A stretch of DNA of 64,000 bases from UBA7672 sp047601145 (GCA_047601145.1 JASGJW010000001.1:1860001-1924000); one strand, 5' to 3'; positions 1-9,480 are shown, numbered from the stretch's first letter. Notes: generated from the sequence alone by a model not told the origin. Translations and numbers: made by a program.

Positions 1-271
1 GGACATGATAGCCGATGACGTGGGAGCGGGCGTGGATCAGGCGCTCACGTTCATCGCGCGGCGTGCGAGCATCCTTCGGATTGATGAGGGCGGCGGCGAC
101 ATTAAGGCCGACCTGCAGCAGCACGAACGAGCCGAAGCAGAGCGCGCCGAGATGGAAGGACGCCCAGGTGCCGCCCGGCACGAGGCCGGTGAGGATCGCG
201 CCGTAGTAGATGCCGAAGCACACCACGATGGTGAGCAGCGTGATCCACGCCGTGCGTTCGCGGAATGACAT
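1..271 (-). CDS. Small membrane protein, 3' end cut by the window edge
   Basis: A reading frame on the minus strand starts at the ATG complementary to 269-271 and stays open to base 1. The 90 visible residues begin MSFRERTAWITLLTIVVC. They contain two hydrophobic helices (about residues 9-30 and 40-62), followed by a charged stretch with DARTPRDERERL and HARSH. That pattern, two helices and then a basic-acidic loop before further helices, resembles small four-helix membrane proteins often paired with an XRE-type regulator, but no regulator is visible here. The sequence upstream of the start (GGGGTCTAGG before ATG) is a usable ribosome binding site. Function is not assigned. Confidence 0.7.
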   Translation of the reverse strand, partial: MSFRERTAWITLLTIVVCFGIYYGAILTGLVPGGTWASFHLGALCFGSFVLLQVGLNVAAALINPKDARTPRDERERLIHARSHVIGYHV

Positions 272-302
272 CCTAGACCCCTACAGATTCCGACTCGACA
301 TG

Positions 303-322
303 ATGTATAGAATCTTTTACAT
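303..322. promoter_or_regulatory. Inverted repeat ATGTA-N10-TACAT, candidate operator
   Basis: ATGTA at 303-307 and TACAT at 318-322 form a perfect 5-bp dyad 10 bp apart. It lies in an AT-rich patch between the minus-strand membrane gene (start 271) and the plus-strand secreted protein (start 418). The patch is the only AT-rich stretch in this divergent gap, so it probably holds the promoter(s). The dyad spacing suits a dimeric repressor. The regulator is not identified. Confidence 0.4.
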
Positions 323-417
323 AATGTTTGCTTTTCTTGTCACGGCCTTTTGGCCTGTCCGGCGCGAAAAATCGCGTTTCCGGGGACGGGAAACGCATGT
401 CCGAAGGAGGCATGACA

Positions 418-822
418 ATGATGTTGAAGATAGTGGGTGCGATTCTGGCGTTGTCGCTGGCGGGAGCACCGGCCTCGGCGCAGCACGGGGCGCCGCCCCA
501 GCCGCAGCCCCAGCCGCAGGGCGAGGCACAGAGCCTTCAGGGCGATACGTCAGCCTGGGTGAACAACGCCTACATGCACCAGTTCTATGACCTGACGGTC
601 GAGACGCTGGGCAAGGGCGCGAGCAATGTCGATTTCGATGCCTACCAGACCAAGTCCTACGCGATCTTCCGCGCGTTCGGCGTGTCGATGGGCGGTAATC
701 CCGACATGATGGTTGATCACCTGAAGGATATCCCGCGCCAGCTGATGGGGATCGTGAAGGACGATCCGCACGTGCTGGACAGCTACAAGAACTTCACGCG
801 GGCGCTGATGGGGCCGGAATAG
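418..822 (+). CDS. Small secreted protein of unknown function
   Basis: 134 residues. I chose the ATG at 418 because AAGGAGG (404-410) lies 7 bases before it, whereas an earlier ATG at 412 is too close to that site. Residues 1-22 are a Sec signal peptide ending ASAQ. Next comes a short Pro-Gln-rich linker with PQPQPQPQ, then an acidic-aromatic domain with NNAYMHQFYDLTVETLGKG and a helical end. No cysteines are visible in the mature part. I do not recognise the family. It stands alone between a divergent membrane gene and a convergent peptidase gene. Confidence 0.7.
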   Translation: MMLKIVGAILALSLAGAPASAQHGAPPQPQPQPQGEAQSLQGDTSAWVNNAYMHQFYDLTVETLGKGASNVDFDAYQTKSYAIFRAFGVSMGGNPDMMVDHLKDIPRQLMGIVKDDPHVLDSYKNFTRALMGPE

Positions 823-823
823 G

Positions 824-2263
824 TCAGTTCGCGGCCGTGTATTCCTTGACCAGCTGGTAGAGGAACATGCGGCCTTCCATCAGCTGCTTCACGCCGACGC
901 GCTCGTTAAGGCCGTGCGCGTTGGTGGTGTTGCTGTCCGCGAAGATGCCGGAAACGCCGTAGGTCGGGATGCCGGCGGGCGTGAGGAAGCGGCCGTCGGT
1001 GGCGCCGGTCGCCATGGCGGGAACGACAGGAACGCCGGGCCACATCTTCTCGGTGATCTTCTCGATGGGGCCAAGGATCTGCGGCGTCAGCTTCGGCGGG
1101 GCGCCGGGCTTTTCGGGCTCGGAGCGGAGCTTCACGGAGACCTGCGGGTCGTTGATCGCGCTCTCGATCTGCTTGCGGATCTCTTCCTGGGTGTGGCCGG
1201 GGAAGATGCGGCAGTTGACGTTGGCCGTGGCGCGCTGGGGCAACGCGTTGGGCGCGTGGCCGGCGGTGAGCTGGGTGGCGACGCAGGTGGTGTGGAAGAG
1301 CGCGTTGTAGCTCGGGTTCTGCATCAGGCGGCGGATCGCAGCGGCGTTTTCACCGCCCGCGGCGTCCTTCATGTCCTGGCCTTCCTGGCCGGGCGTGAGT
1401 TCGCCCATGCGCCTGAAGAAGCCGGTGGTGGCGTCGTTGAATTCGATCGGGAATTCGATGGTCGAAACTTTGGCGAGGGCGGCGCCAAGGCGGTAGATCG
1501 CGTTGTCGGGCACGGGGCGCGAGGAGTGGCCGCCGGGATTGGTGACCTCGATCGTGTAGTCCTCGTAGAGCTTCTCGCCGGCCTGCACGCCATTGAAGGT
1601 GTACTTGCCGGTGGCGGGATCGATGCGGCCGCCGGCGCCTTCGTTGAGCGCGAATTCGGCGTCGATCAGGTCGCGGTGTTCTTCCGTCAGCCATTTGGCG
1701 CCGACGACTTCATTGGCGCTTTCTTCCCCGCAGGTGAGCGCGAGCTTGACCCCGCGCGCGGGTTTGTAGCCTTCCTGCCTGTAGCGGATCATGATGTCCG
1801 TAAAGATCGCGGCCATGGCTTTGTCATCGCTTGCGCCGCGGGCGTAGAAATAGCCGCCTTCCTCGGTGAGCTTGAACGGATCGCGCACCCAGTCCTCGCG
1901 CTTGGCTTCGACAACGTCGATGTGGGCGAGGAGGAGGATGGGCTTGAGCGCCGGGTTCGTGCCCGGGAGATGCGCGATCAAGTTGCCGTCCTGCGGGCGT
2001 TTGGGGCCGGGGTTCGCGAGAATCTGCATGTCGGCGTCGGTGTAGCCGGCGGCGGCGAGGCGGGCCTTCATGCGCTCGGACGCCTGCGTGCAGGAACCGA
2101 CGGAGAAGGTGGTGTTGGTCTCGATCAGCTCCTTGTAGAGCGCACGGAACTCGGTTTCACCGGCGGCCGGATCGGTCGAGACGGTCGTGAGGCTGGATCC
2201 GGGAGCCGTGGTGCAGGCGGAGAGCGCGAGAAGGCCTGCGGCGGCGAGAAGCATAGAGCGCAT
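824..2263 (-). CDS. M20 family zinc metallopeptidase, lipoprotein
   Basis: 479 residues. The start at 2263 follows AGGGA and opens directly into a lipoprotein signal, MRSMLLAAAGLLALSAC, so the enzyme is probably anchored in the envelope. An upstream in-frame start would place 13 extra residues before the signal. The M20 fold is shown by ILLLAHIDVV (metal His-Asp), then GASDDKAM (bridging Asp), ALTCGEES (catalytic Glu pair), a dimerisation domain with NPGGHSSRPVPDNAIYRL, and a late metal His in TTNAHGLNE. Family members hydrolyse dipeptides, acylated amino acids or carboxypeptidase substrates; the substrate here is unknown. It is convergent with the secreted protein, whose stop is two bases away. 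Confidence 0.9.
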   Translation of the reverse strand: MRSMLLAAAGLLALSACTTAPGSSLTTVSTDPAAGETEFRALYKELIETNTTFSVGSCTQASERMKARLAAAGYTDADMQILANPGPKRPQDGNLIAHLPGTNPALKPILLLAHIDVVEAKREDWVRDPFKLTEEGGYFYARGASDDKAMAAIFTDIMIRYRQEGYKPARGVKLALTCGEESANEVVGAKWLTEEHRDLIDAEFALNEGAGGRIDPATGKYTFNGVQAGEKLYEDYTIEVTNPGGHSSRPVPDNAIYRLGAALAKVSTIEFPIEFNDATTGFFRRMGELTPGQEGQDMKDAAGGENAAAIRRLMQNPSYNALFHTTCVATQLTAGHAPNALPQRATANVNCRIFPGHTQEEIRKQIESAINDPQVSVKLRSEPEKPGAPPKLTPQILGPIEKITEKMWPGVPVVPAMATGATDGRFLTPAGIPTYGVSGIFADSNTTNAHGLNERVGVKQLMEGRMFLYQLVKEYTAAN

Positions 2264-2349
2264 GAACGGGTCCCTGAATCTGTCTGGGTGCGACAAGACC
2301 ATGCCGGGAGCGATGCGCCAAGGGTCGAGAGGTCATGGCGTAAGCGCGG

Positions 2350-2745
2350 TTACGGCCACGCGGAAATGATGCCGCCGGCGGCCAGCGTGCCGAGGAGGAG
2401 GTGGATCGCGTCCATCACCAGATGGCCGGGCTTCTCAGGGCTGTAGACGAAGTTGTAGAGGCGCGCGGGCAGCACGATGAAGAGCCAGAGCTCGGCGGAG
2501 ATGATCAAGCCGGTTGCGAGATTGTCGACGCGTGCGAGATTCAGGATGATCGCGAGGCCGACGGCGGTGAGGATCGGCATGATGGGCGAGAGCGCCATCT
2601 TCCACATGTGCGGCTGGAGCTGTTCCTTGGTGTAGCCGGATTGCTGCATCCAGAGTTTCGACAGGCCGCCATAGATCACGAAGCCGACGATGTAGATGGC
2701 GACGGCCGCAGCGCCGATGGCAAGCCAGTTCCCGCCGACAATCAT
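2350..2745 (-). CDS. DUF1761 family membrane protein
   Basis: About 131 residues from the ATG at 2745 (an alternative in-frame ATG lies at 2760). Four hydrophobic helices are visible: NWLAIGAAAVAIYIVGFVIY near the start, two central ones around MALSPIMPILTAVGLAIIL and LIISAELWLFIVLP, and a last one with LLLGTLAAGGII. The motif GYTKEQLQ between helices 1 and 2 and the overall layout match DUF1761, a family of small inner-membrane proteins without known function. It lies between the M20 peptidase and etfA, all on the minus strand, but the strong terminator after etfA separates it from that operon. Confidence 0.8.
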   Translation of the reverse strand: MIVGGNWLAIGAAAVAIYIVGFVIYGGLSKLWMQQSGYTKEQLQPHMWKMALSPIMPILTAVGLAIILNLARVDNLATGLIISAELWLFIVLPARLYNFVYSPEKPGHLVMDAIHLLLGTLAAGGIISAWP

Positions 2746-2854
2746 TCCATGCGGTGGCATTGTTTCTCTCCCCTCAGTCCCTTGAAGGAGAGGCTATGGC
2801 CGAAGGTTCAGCGAGTCCATTTCACGCGGGCGGAAGTTTCCTCATAGGCGTCGC

Positions 2855-2888
2855 GAAAACAAAAGGCCCGCCGGTGAGGGCGGGCCTT
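2855..2888 (-). terminator. Rho-independent terminator after etfBA
   Basis: On the minus strand, a 10-bp perfect stem (AAGGCCCGCC at 2863-2872 pairing with 2879-2888) closes a 6-base loop and is followed by TTTTGTTTT. It begins about 24 bases after the etfA stop. It is the clearest intrinsic terminator in the window and ends the etfB-etfA transcript. Confidence 0.9.
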
Positions 2889-2911
2889 CGCGATTCAACT
2901 TGTAGCCGAGA

Positions 2912-3841
<930 letters not shown>

Positions 3842-3843
3842 AG

Positions 3844-4593
3844 TTAGATCGCTCCCACGGACTTGAGTTTGGCGATGAGCCCGTCGACGTCGGCGACTTT
3901 CTCACCGGCTTCGCGCTTCTTCGGCTCGGCGACCTTCACGACGCTCAGGCGCGGGGTAACGTCCACGCCATAGTCGCCCGGGGCCTTCGTTTCGATCGGC
4001 TTCTTCTTCGCCTTCATGATGTTCGGCAGCGAAGCGAAGCGCGGCTCGTTGAGGCGGAGGTCGGTGGTGACCACGGCCGGCACCGAGAGCGAGACGGTCT
4101 GCAGGCCGCCATCGACTTCGCGGGTGACTTTCAGCTTGTCGCCATCTTTTGCGACGGCCGAGGCGAACGAGCCTTGCGGCCAGTCGAGCAGAGCGGCGAG
4201 CATCTGGCCGGTCTGGTTGGCGTCGTCGTCGATCGCCTGCTTGCCGGTGATGACGAGGTCGGGCTTCTCGGCCTCGACAATCTTGGCGAGGATCTTCGCG
4301 ACCGCGAGGGGCTCAACCGCGACGTCGGTCTGGACGAGGATGCCGCGGTCGGCGCCCATGGCGAGACCGATGCGGATGGTTTCCTGCGCCTGGGCCGGGC
4401 CGATCGAGACCAGCACGATCTCGCCCGTGATCACGCCTTTTTCCTTCATGCGGACCGCCTCTTCGACGGCGATCTCGCAGAACGGGTTCATCGCCATCTT
4501 GATGTTGGCGAGGTCAACACCCGTGCCATCGGCTTTCACCCGCGGGCGGACGTTGGGGTCGATCACCCGTTTGACGGGCACAAGCACCTTCAT
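3844..4593 (-). CDS. etfB: Electron transfer flavoprotein beta subunit
   Basis: 249 residues, starting MKVLVPVKRVIDPNV after a GGAG ribosome binding site. EtfB binds AMP and carries the recognition loop that docks on acyl-CoA dehydrogenases. Typical motifs seen are KMAMNPFCEIAVEEAVRMKE, GADRGILV, TGKQAIDDDANQTGQMLAALL (the AMP-binding and recognition region) and TTDLRLNEPRFASLPNIMKA. It is the first gene of the etfBA operon. About 230 bases upstream separate it from the acyltransferase and presumably contain the promoter, though I could not pick a convincing -35/-10 pair. Confidence 0.97.
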   Translation of the reverse strand: MKVLVPVKRVIDPNVRPRVKADGTGVDLANIKMAMNPFCEIAVEEAVRMKEKGVITGEIVLVSIGPAQAQETIRIGLAMGADRGILVQTDVAVEPLAVAKILAKIVEAEKPDLVITGKQAIDDDANQTGQMLAALLDWPQGSFASAVAKDGDKLKVTREVDGGLQTVSLSVPAVVTTDLRLNEPRFASLPNIMKAKKKPIETKAPGDYGVDVTPRLSVVKVAEPKKREAGEKVADVDGLIAKLKSVGAI

Positions 4594-4822
4594 CGGTGGA
4601 TTCTCCGGATCGGATCGTCAGAACTTCTGGCTCGCCCCGCCCCGAATGGTGCGCCTGCGAACCGCGGCTTTCTCCTAGGCAGCGCGCGCGCCGGAATCAA
4701 GTTTTGTGAAGGCCGTCCGGGGCAAAAAGCGTCGATTTGGCGCGTTACGCAGGGGGCACGACGAAACATTCGTGCGCAGGCGTGGATTTCGGGTGGATTT
4801 TTCAGGCGCGGCGCCGGCGGGT

Positions 4823-5854
4823 TCAGGCCGCCAGCCGCCGCGCCAGCCTCTGGCGCAGGAAGGCCTGGGCCGGGAGATCGACCAGACGGGCGATCCACCA
4901 CGACGTCACGACCAGGCCGCCGGCGACCACTATCCAGATGACGGTCTCAGCCAGCGGCGTGTGCGGGGTTTCGCGCAGGGACTTTGCGACGACGTAGATG
5001 ACGGGGAGGTGCAGGACGTAGAGCGGATAGGAAAGATCGCCTAGCGCGCGGCACGCTTTTGCGATCAGGCCTTCCGGTTGCCAGGCGGCGGCGAGCCAGA
5101 GCGTGACGGGGAAGGCGATCAGGACGACGGGCAGGTCGTAGGTCCAGCTCAGTATGCCGGAGAAGAAGCAGGCGATGGCGATGGCGCAGAGGGCGGCGCT
5201 ACCGACGAGCTGTGTCCGGGGCTGGGGGCGCAGGCGCCAGATCAGTACGCCCATCGAGAAGGAAAAGAGGACGCGCGGGGCGCCGCCAAGAAGATGCGGC
5301 ATGTCCCAGCCGACATGCAGGCTGCCAAAATGCAGGCCGGTGTAGATGAGCAGGGCGGCGCTGGCGATGACGACCCCGATCAGGCGGCGCGTGGTCAGGA
5401 GCGGGAGCGCCAGCGCGAAGACGAGGTTGATCGCGAGTTCCCAGAAGAGCGACCAGGCGGGACCATTGAGCGGGAAGACTGGCGGAATGGCGCCGGCATC
5501 GACCGGGACGGGGAGCAGCATCAGGCCTGGCGCCAACGCGGCGATGGCGGGGCCGATGCCGATGAGGCCGCCCGCCGTCATCATGATGAAGCCGAAGACC
5601 TGTCCGAGGACGTGCATCGGCCCGAGCCGTGCGATGCGCATGAGCGCGAAGCGCGTGACGCCAAGGCCGTCACGCAGGCGGTCGCCATAGGCGCCGGCGA
5701 TGACGAAACCTGAAAGCGCGAAGAAGAGGTCGACGGCAAGATAGCCATTGGTAGCGACGGGATGCGACCAGGCCGACACGGTGCTGCAATGGAAGAGCAT
5801 GACCGCGATGGCGGCAAGGCCCCGGAGGCCATCAAGCGTCGGCAGTCGTCCCAT
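4823..5854 (-). CDS. Acyltransferase 3 family membrane protein
   Basis: 343 residues starting MGRLPTLDGLRGLAAIAVML after GGGGAG. LDGLRGLAAIAVMLFH contains the family's signature, and DLFFALSGFVIAGAYGDRL is the conserved loop with the FxxSGF element. About ten hydrophobic segments follow, with WSLFWELAINLVFAL and LSYPLYVLHLPVIYV as further landmarks. Members O-acetylate or O-succinylate sugars of exopolysaccharide, LPS or glucans at the inner membrane. The acceptor cannot be deduced from the neighbours (etfB downstream, small DUF3144 genes divergent). Confidence 0.9.
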   Translation of the reverse strand: MGRLPTLDGLRGLAAIAVMLFHCSTVSAWSHPVATNGYLAVDLFFALSGFVIAGAYGDRLRDGLGVTRFALMRIARLGPMHVLGQVFGFIMMTAGGLIGIGPAIAALAPGLMLLPVPVDAGAIPPVFPLNGPAWSLFWELAINLVFALALPLLTTRRLIGVVIASAALLIYTGLHFGSLHVGWDMPHLLGGAPRVLFSFSMGVLIWRLRPQPRTQLVGSAALCAIAIACFFSGILSWTYDLPVVLIAFPVTLWLAAAWQPEGLIAKACRALGDLSYPLYVLHLPVIYVVAKSLRETPHTPLAETVIWIVVAGGLVVTSWWIARLVDLPAQAFLRQRLARRLAA

Positions 5855-5988
5855 GTCGCTCCCCGCGAACGGGCAAGTTGTGGCAGGGAAGGCTTAATAA
5901 TCGGTCTGCCGGGAGATTTTGGGCAGTTTTCCGGGTGGTTTTTGCGGGTATCCGTGCGCTAAGGACGGAAGGCAGGAGACGCTGACAC

Positions 5989-6279
5989 ATGGCCAACGAA
6001 CCGGACGAGCAGTTCTACGCGAGAGCTGACGCGCACATACACCTGTCGAACGACCAGAAGAAGAACGCCGGCGGCGGCCAGGTCAGCGCCTCGATGCTGT
6101 ACGCCGCGGCGCGTTTCAACGCCTGGATATCCGCGACCGGTCACGCCAACGGCGCCGACATGGCCAGCAAGAAGGCGGAGACGGTTGCGTACTTCGTGCG
6201 GGAATACCAGGCGATGCTTGAAGAGAATCTCGACGACTACATCAGGAATTTCGACGCCTTCATGAAGCCCACCACCTGA
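5989..6279 (+). CDS. DUF3144 family protein, first of a tandem pair
   Basis: 96 residues, ATG after AGGAG with normal spacing. The sequence FYARADAHIHLSNDQ near the start, ARFNAWIS in the middle and YQAMLEENLDDYIRNFDAFM at the end fit DUF3144, a small all-helical cytosolic family without known function. A close paralogue begins 31 bases after its stop, and both share the same segment order, so the pair arose by tandem duplication. A TerB-like gene follows in the same direction, making a probable three-gene operon. Confidence 0.85.
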   Translation: MANEPDEQFYARADAHIHLSNDQKKNAGGGQVSASMLYAAARFNAWISATGHANGADMASKKAETVAYFVREYQAMLEENLDDYIRNFDAFMKPTT

Positions 6280-6310
6280 GCGGCTGCAGACCGCAGGAGC
6301 CCGAGACCAC

Positions 6311-6607
6311 ATGGCCGATACGTTCGACGACGCGTTCTACAAGCGGGCCGACGCCCATATCGCCCTCGCCAATGAGGAGACGGAGGAGGCATCGCATGCG
6401 GCGGTCAACGCCTCGATGATGTTCGCCTCGGCGCGGTTCTCGGCTTTCCTGTCGGCGCGCGGCTTCAAGTCTGGCGCTGCGATGGGGGCGAAGCGGGACG
6501 AAACGGTTGACTACTTTGTCGCGGGCTTCCGGCAGATGCTGGAAGGCAATCTCGATGCCTATATCAAGAACTTCGACGCCTACATGAATGTGAAGGACGA
6601 AGACTGA
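6311..6607 (+). CDS. DUF3144 family protein, second of a tandem pair
   Basis: 98 residues starting MADTFDDAFYKRADAHIALA. It aligns along its whole length with the preceding gene: RADAHI, an NASMMFASARFSAFLSARG block matching SASMLYAAARFNAWISATG, then MLEGNLDAYIKNFDAYM. AGGAG lies 11 bases before the start. Divergence between the copies is moderate, so the duplication is not recent and both copies look intact. The next gene starts 3 bases after its stop. Confidence 0.85.
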   Translation: MADTFDDAFYKRADAHIALANEETEEASHAAVNASMMFASARFSAFLSARGFKSGAAMGAKRDETVDYFVAGFRQMLEGNLDAYIKNFDAYMNVKDED

Positions 6608-6610
6608 CCC

Positions 6611-7066
6611 ATGCCGCTCGGTTTCCTGCGCCGCCTTATGATGTCGACCGGACATGCGGAGCTGCAGCCCGAGGATGCGCGGCTGGCGATCGCCTCCGTG
6701 CTGGTGATGGCGGCGCGGGCGGACGGGAAATACGACGCGGACGAGGAGGCGATGATCGATCGCGTCCTGATGGCGCGGTTCGGGCTGACGGAGGCGCTGG
6801 CGAAGGGCCTGCGCGAGACGGGCGAGCAGGCGGAGGCCGAAGCCATCGACATCTACCAGTTCACCAAGGCGATCCGGACCTCTATCGCGCATGAGGATCG
6901 CCTAGCGATCGTCGAGGAGCTGTGGCGCGTGGTGCTGGCCGATGGCGTGCGTGATCCGCACGAGGACACGCTGATGCGCCAGATCGTGGACCGGCTGGGC
7001 CTGTCGCCGATGGACTCGGCGCTGGCGCGCCAGAAGGTGCAGGGCGGGGGAAGTATTCCGGTCTGA
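6611..7066 (+). CDS. TerB-like (tellurite resistance B fold) protein
   Basis: 151 residues. The alpha-helical TerB fold is shown by the repeat of two acidic metal-binding-like loops: ARADGKYDADEEAMIDRVL in the first half and VLADGVRDPHEDTLMRQIVDRLGL in the second. This is the standalone TerB type common in alphaproteobacteria, not the terZABCDEF operon, so tellurite resistance should not be inferred. Its start lies 3 bases after the second DUF3144 stop, which suggests translational coupling. It converges on the serine hydrolase at 7071. Confidence 0.85.
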   Translation: MPLGFLRRLMMSTGHAELQPEDARLAIASVLVMAARADGKYDADEEAMIDRVLMARFGLTEALAKGLRETGEQAEAEAIDIYQFTKAIRTSIAHEDRLAIVEELWRVVLADGVRDPHEDTLMRQIVDRLGLSPMDSALARQKVQGGGSIPV

Positions 7067-7070
7067 GCGG

Positions 7071-8270
7071 TCAATCTCCGCTGACAGCCGCCGGCGGATT
7101 GGCGGCCTCGGTGATCTCGTCCATGCGGAACCAGTCGGTCTTGGCGAGGTTCAACTGGTAGTCGAGCCAGGCGGGGACGATCTTGGCAGCGCGGGCGCCG
7201 CGCGTGTTCGACAGCACGACGATGCCGGCGTGATCCTCGGGCAGCCAGGCGATCTGGGCGATATATCCCTCGACGCTGCCCGAATGGGTGATGAGCTCGT
7301 GGCCAGCATAGTCATAGCGGCGCCAGCCCAGGGCATAGGACGTATTTTTCACCGGCGTCTTGAGCGAGCGCTGGCGCGCGGTTTCCGGCGGCGTCGATAT
7401 GCGCTCGCGGTGGGCTTCCTCGAGCACGGCAGCGGAGAGCACGTCGGGGCGGTCTCCCATCTGGGCGATGAGCCATTTCGACATGTCGGTGATGGAGGCG
7501 TTGATGCCGCCGGCGGCAGGAACCTTGTAATAGTAATCGGTCACGGGCGTCGGCACCCAGGTCATCTTCACCCGCTTGTGCGGGCGGGCCCAGTTGCCGG
7601 TCGCCTGCAGTTCGGTGCGCCCGAGCGAGGCGGTCGTCATGCCGAGCGGATCGAGGATGCGGGCGTGGAGTTCGGCGGCGTAGGACTTGCCAGCTCCCTT
7701 CTCGATCGCGGCAGTGATCATGTTGAAGGCGGTGTTCTGGTAGGTGAAGCACTCGCCAGGCGAGCAGGTCTGTTTGACGCCTGCATACTTGGCAAGGATC
7801 TGCGAGGGCGGCGTGCCGGCTTCGAGCAGGTTGTCATAGGCGTAGGGCGGCAGGCCAGTGCGGTGCGAAAGCACGTCCTCGAACGTGACTTTCTGCGCGT
7901 CGCCGGGGCGCTTCAGTTTGAATTCGGGGACGAGCGTGGTGACTTTCTGCTGCAGGTCGAGCTTGCCGTCCTTCTCTTCCATGACGGCGAGCGTGCCGGC
8001 GAAGCCTTTCGAGAGCGATGCGAGGCGAAAGACGGTGTCTGGCGTGACGGGCTGCGTGCCGCCGGCTTCGCGCACGCCATAGGTCTTCATCATCACGACC
8101 TTGCCGTTCTTCACGACGGCGACGGCGAGGCCGACAAAATCTGGCGCGGTGGCGGCGTAGTCGAGTTCCTTCCCGAAACGCTCGAGCGCCAGGTACTCCT
8201 TGTTCAGCTGCGCATGCGCCGGCGCGGCGAGCGCGAGAGCGGCGGTGAGGGCGAAGGCGGCGAGGCGCAA
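7071..8270 (-). CDS. Class C beta-lactamase-like serine hydrolase, exported
   Basis: 399 residues. The only start that keeps the signal peptide (MRLAAFALTAALALAAPAHA) is a TTG at 8270. The three penicillin-binding-protein/class C motifs are all present: S85-L-S-K88 in FRLASLSKGF, Y177-Q-N179 in FTYQNTAFN, and HSGSVEG replacing KTG. The HSG form, together with the lack of a resistance-gene context, points to an esterase or D-aminopeptidase-like hydrolase of the EstB/AmpH group acting in the periplasm rather than a true cephalosporinase. It has no evident operon partner. Confidence 0.9.
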   Translation of the reverse strand: MRLAAFALTAALALAAPAHAQLNKEYLALERFGKELDYAATAPDFVGLAVAVVKNGKVVMMKTYGVREAGGTQPVTPDTVFRLASLSKGFAGTLAVMEEKDGKLDLQQKVTTLVPEFKLKRPGDAQKVTFEDVLSHRTGLPPYAYDNLLEAGTPPSQILAKYAGVKQTCSPGECFTYQNTAFNMITAAIEKGAGKSYAAELHARILDPLGMTTASLGRTELQATGNWARPHKRVKMTWVPTPVTDYYYKVPAAGGINASITDMSKWLIAQMGDRPDVLSAAVLEEAHRERISTPPETARQRSLKTPVKNTSYALGWRRYDYAGHELITHSGSVEGYIAQIAWLPEDHAGIVVLSNTRGARAAKIVPAWLDYQLNLAKTDWFRMDEITEAANPPAAVSGD

Positions 8271-8369
8271 GGCGTGGTCCCCGGAACAGGCAAATCAGTC
8301 GGCATCCATGGGAATCCGACCCGTTGATCCTTGTCCAGAGAGGTTAACTCCGAACTAGGCGGGAATTTG

Positions 8370-8849
8370 TCAGGTGCTGCTGGAACCTGCGAGTTCGCTA
8401 CGGACCGCCATGAGGATCTGTCCCAGCAGGTTCTGGCCTTGCCAGTTGAACGGGTCCTGCGCGGCGGGGTCGTCTTCGGCGAGGCCGATACCCCAGATGA
8501 AATCCTTCGGGTTGGCTTCAGCGAGGACAGCATCGCCCGTGTCGACGAGGCGGCGGCGGAGGCCGGCATTCTGGCCAAACTTGGCGAGGTTGCCGGCGGT
8601 GACGATGTCGACCTTGTGCTCGTCCCAGATGGCCTGTTCGAAGTTCGAGACGCGGTCGCCCATCAGCTTGTGCTCATGCGGGCTGTCGGAATTCAGGATG
8701 CGTTCGGCCATCGCACGGTCGCCGAACAGGCGGGCCTTCTGTTCGTGCATGTACTGCTCGGCGCAGACATAGTCGTTTCCGTTCAGCGTGAAGCGGCACG
8801 GATGGAACTGGCTGAAGGGGCCCTTCATGAAGAGCAGGATCTGCGGCAT
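8370..8849 (-). CDS. NADAR family N-glycosidase (YbiA-like)
   Basis: 159 residues. Conserved NADAR elements are FMKGPFSQFHPCRF at the N-terminus, YVCAEQYMHEQKARLFGD (including the catalytic-region Glu), and a C-terminal LAEANPKDFIWGIGLAEDDP followed by WQGQNLLGQILMAVR. Characterised members hydrolyse N-glycosidic bonds in riboflavin-pathway intermediates or remove ADP-ribose from nucleic acids; which applies here is unknown. It starts 3 bases after the stop of the cobalamin adenosyltransferase gene, so it is probably co-transcribed with it. Confidence 0.88.
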   Translation of the reverse strand: MPQILLFMKGPFSQFHPCRFTLNGNDYVCAEQYMHEQKARLFGDRAMAERILNSDSPHEHKLMGDRVSNFEQAIWDEHKVDIVTAGNLAKFGQNAGLRRRLVDTGDAVLAEANPKDFIWGIGLAEDDPAAQDPFNWQGQNLLGQILMAVRSELAGSSST

Positions 8850-8852
8850 CGG

Positions 8853-9431
8853 CTAGCGGTTGGCGCCGGGAACCCAGAGGACGTCACTGGCGCCGTTGTC
8901 GTTGGCGCGGCGGGCGGCGACGAAGAGGAAGTCCGACAGCCGGTTCGCGTAGGCGAGGGCGGGGGCGGAGACCTTCTCGTCTTCCATCGCGGCGAGTTCG
9001 GCGATGAAGCGCTCGGCGCGGCGGCAGATGGTGCGTGCGACATGGAGATGGGCGGCGAGGGCGGAGCCGCCGGGCAGGATGAAGCTGTTGAGCGGCGGTA
9101 TGGCCGCGTTCATCCGGTCGATCTCGGCTTCGAGGCGAGTGACCTGCGCATCGACGATGCGAAGCGGGTCCCAGCCAAGCGGCTTGTCACGCTCGGGCGT
9201 GGCAAGGTCCGCGCCGAGATCGAAGAGGTCGTTCTGGATGCGGCCGAGCATGGCGTCGAGATCCGGATCGGCCCTGCAATGAAGCCGGGCGACGCCGATG
9301 GCCGCGTTGGTCTCGTCGACCGCGCCATAGCTCTCGACGCGCGGGTTCCATTTCTCGACGCGTTCGCCGGTTGCAAGGCCGGTCGTGCCATCGTCGCCGG
9401 TGCGGGTGTAGATCTTGTTCAGGACAACCAT
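8853..9431 (-). CDS. pduO: Cob(I)alamin adenosyltransferase, PduO type
   Basis: 192 residues starting MVVLNKIYTRTGDDGTTGLA, which carries the ATP-binding TRTGDDGTT motif. Later come VESYGAVDETNAAIGVAR, IQNDLFDLGADLA, FILPGGSALAAHLHVARTICRRAER and a closing YANRLSDFLFVAARRAN, all diagnostic of the PduO-type trimer. The enzyme adds the adenosyl group to cob(I)alamin. In this organism adenosylcobalamin would serve ethylmalonyl-CoA and methylmalonyl-CoA mutases, matching the methylsuccinyl-CoA dehydrogenase at 18237. The NADAR gene follows 3 bases downstream. Confidence 0.95.
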   Translation of the reverse strand: MVVLNKIYTRTGDDGTTGLATGERVEKWNPRVESYGAVDETNAAIGVARLHCRADPDLDAMLGRIQNDLFDLGADLATPERDKPLGWDPLRIVDAQVTRLEAEIDRMNAAIPPLNSFILPGGSALAAHLHVARTICRRAERFIAELAAMEDEKVSAPALAYANRLSDFLFVAARRANDNGASDVLWVPGANR

Positions 9432-9480
9432 GGGAACGGTTTTCGCGCCCGCAGCATCATGCCGTCAATGGCGATGAGCC

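Noticed and set aside
914..2446. Long plus-strand open frame opposite the M20 peptidase
   Set aside because: It mirrors the minus-strand gene; the sequence is Gly-Arg-Val-rich without any domain, while the minus strand has full catalytic motifs.
6611..7066. Tellurite resistance operon
   Set aside because: Only a TerB-like domain is present; no terZACDE genes, so resistance is not supported.
7071..8270. Antibiotic-resistance beta-lactamase
   Set aside because: The KTG motif is HSG and the context is not resistance-related; an esterase/peptidase-like hydrolase is more likely.
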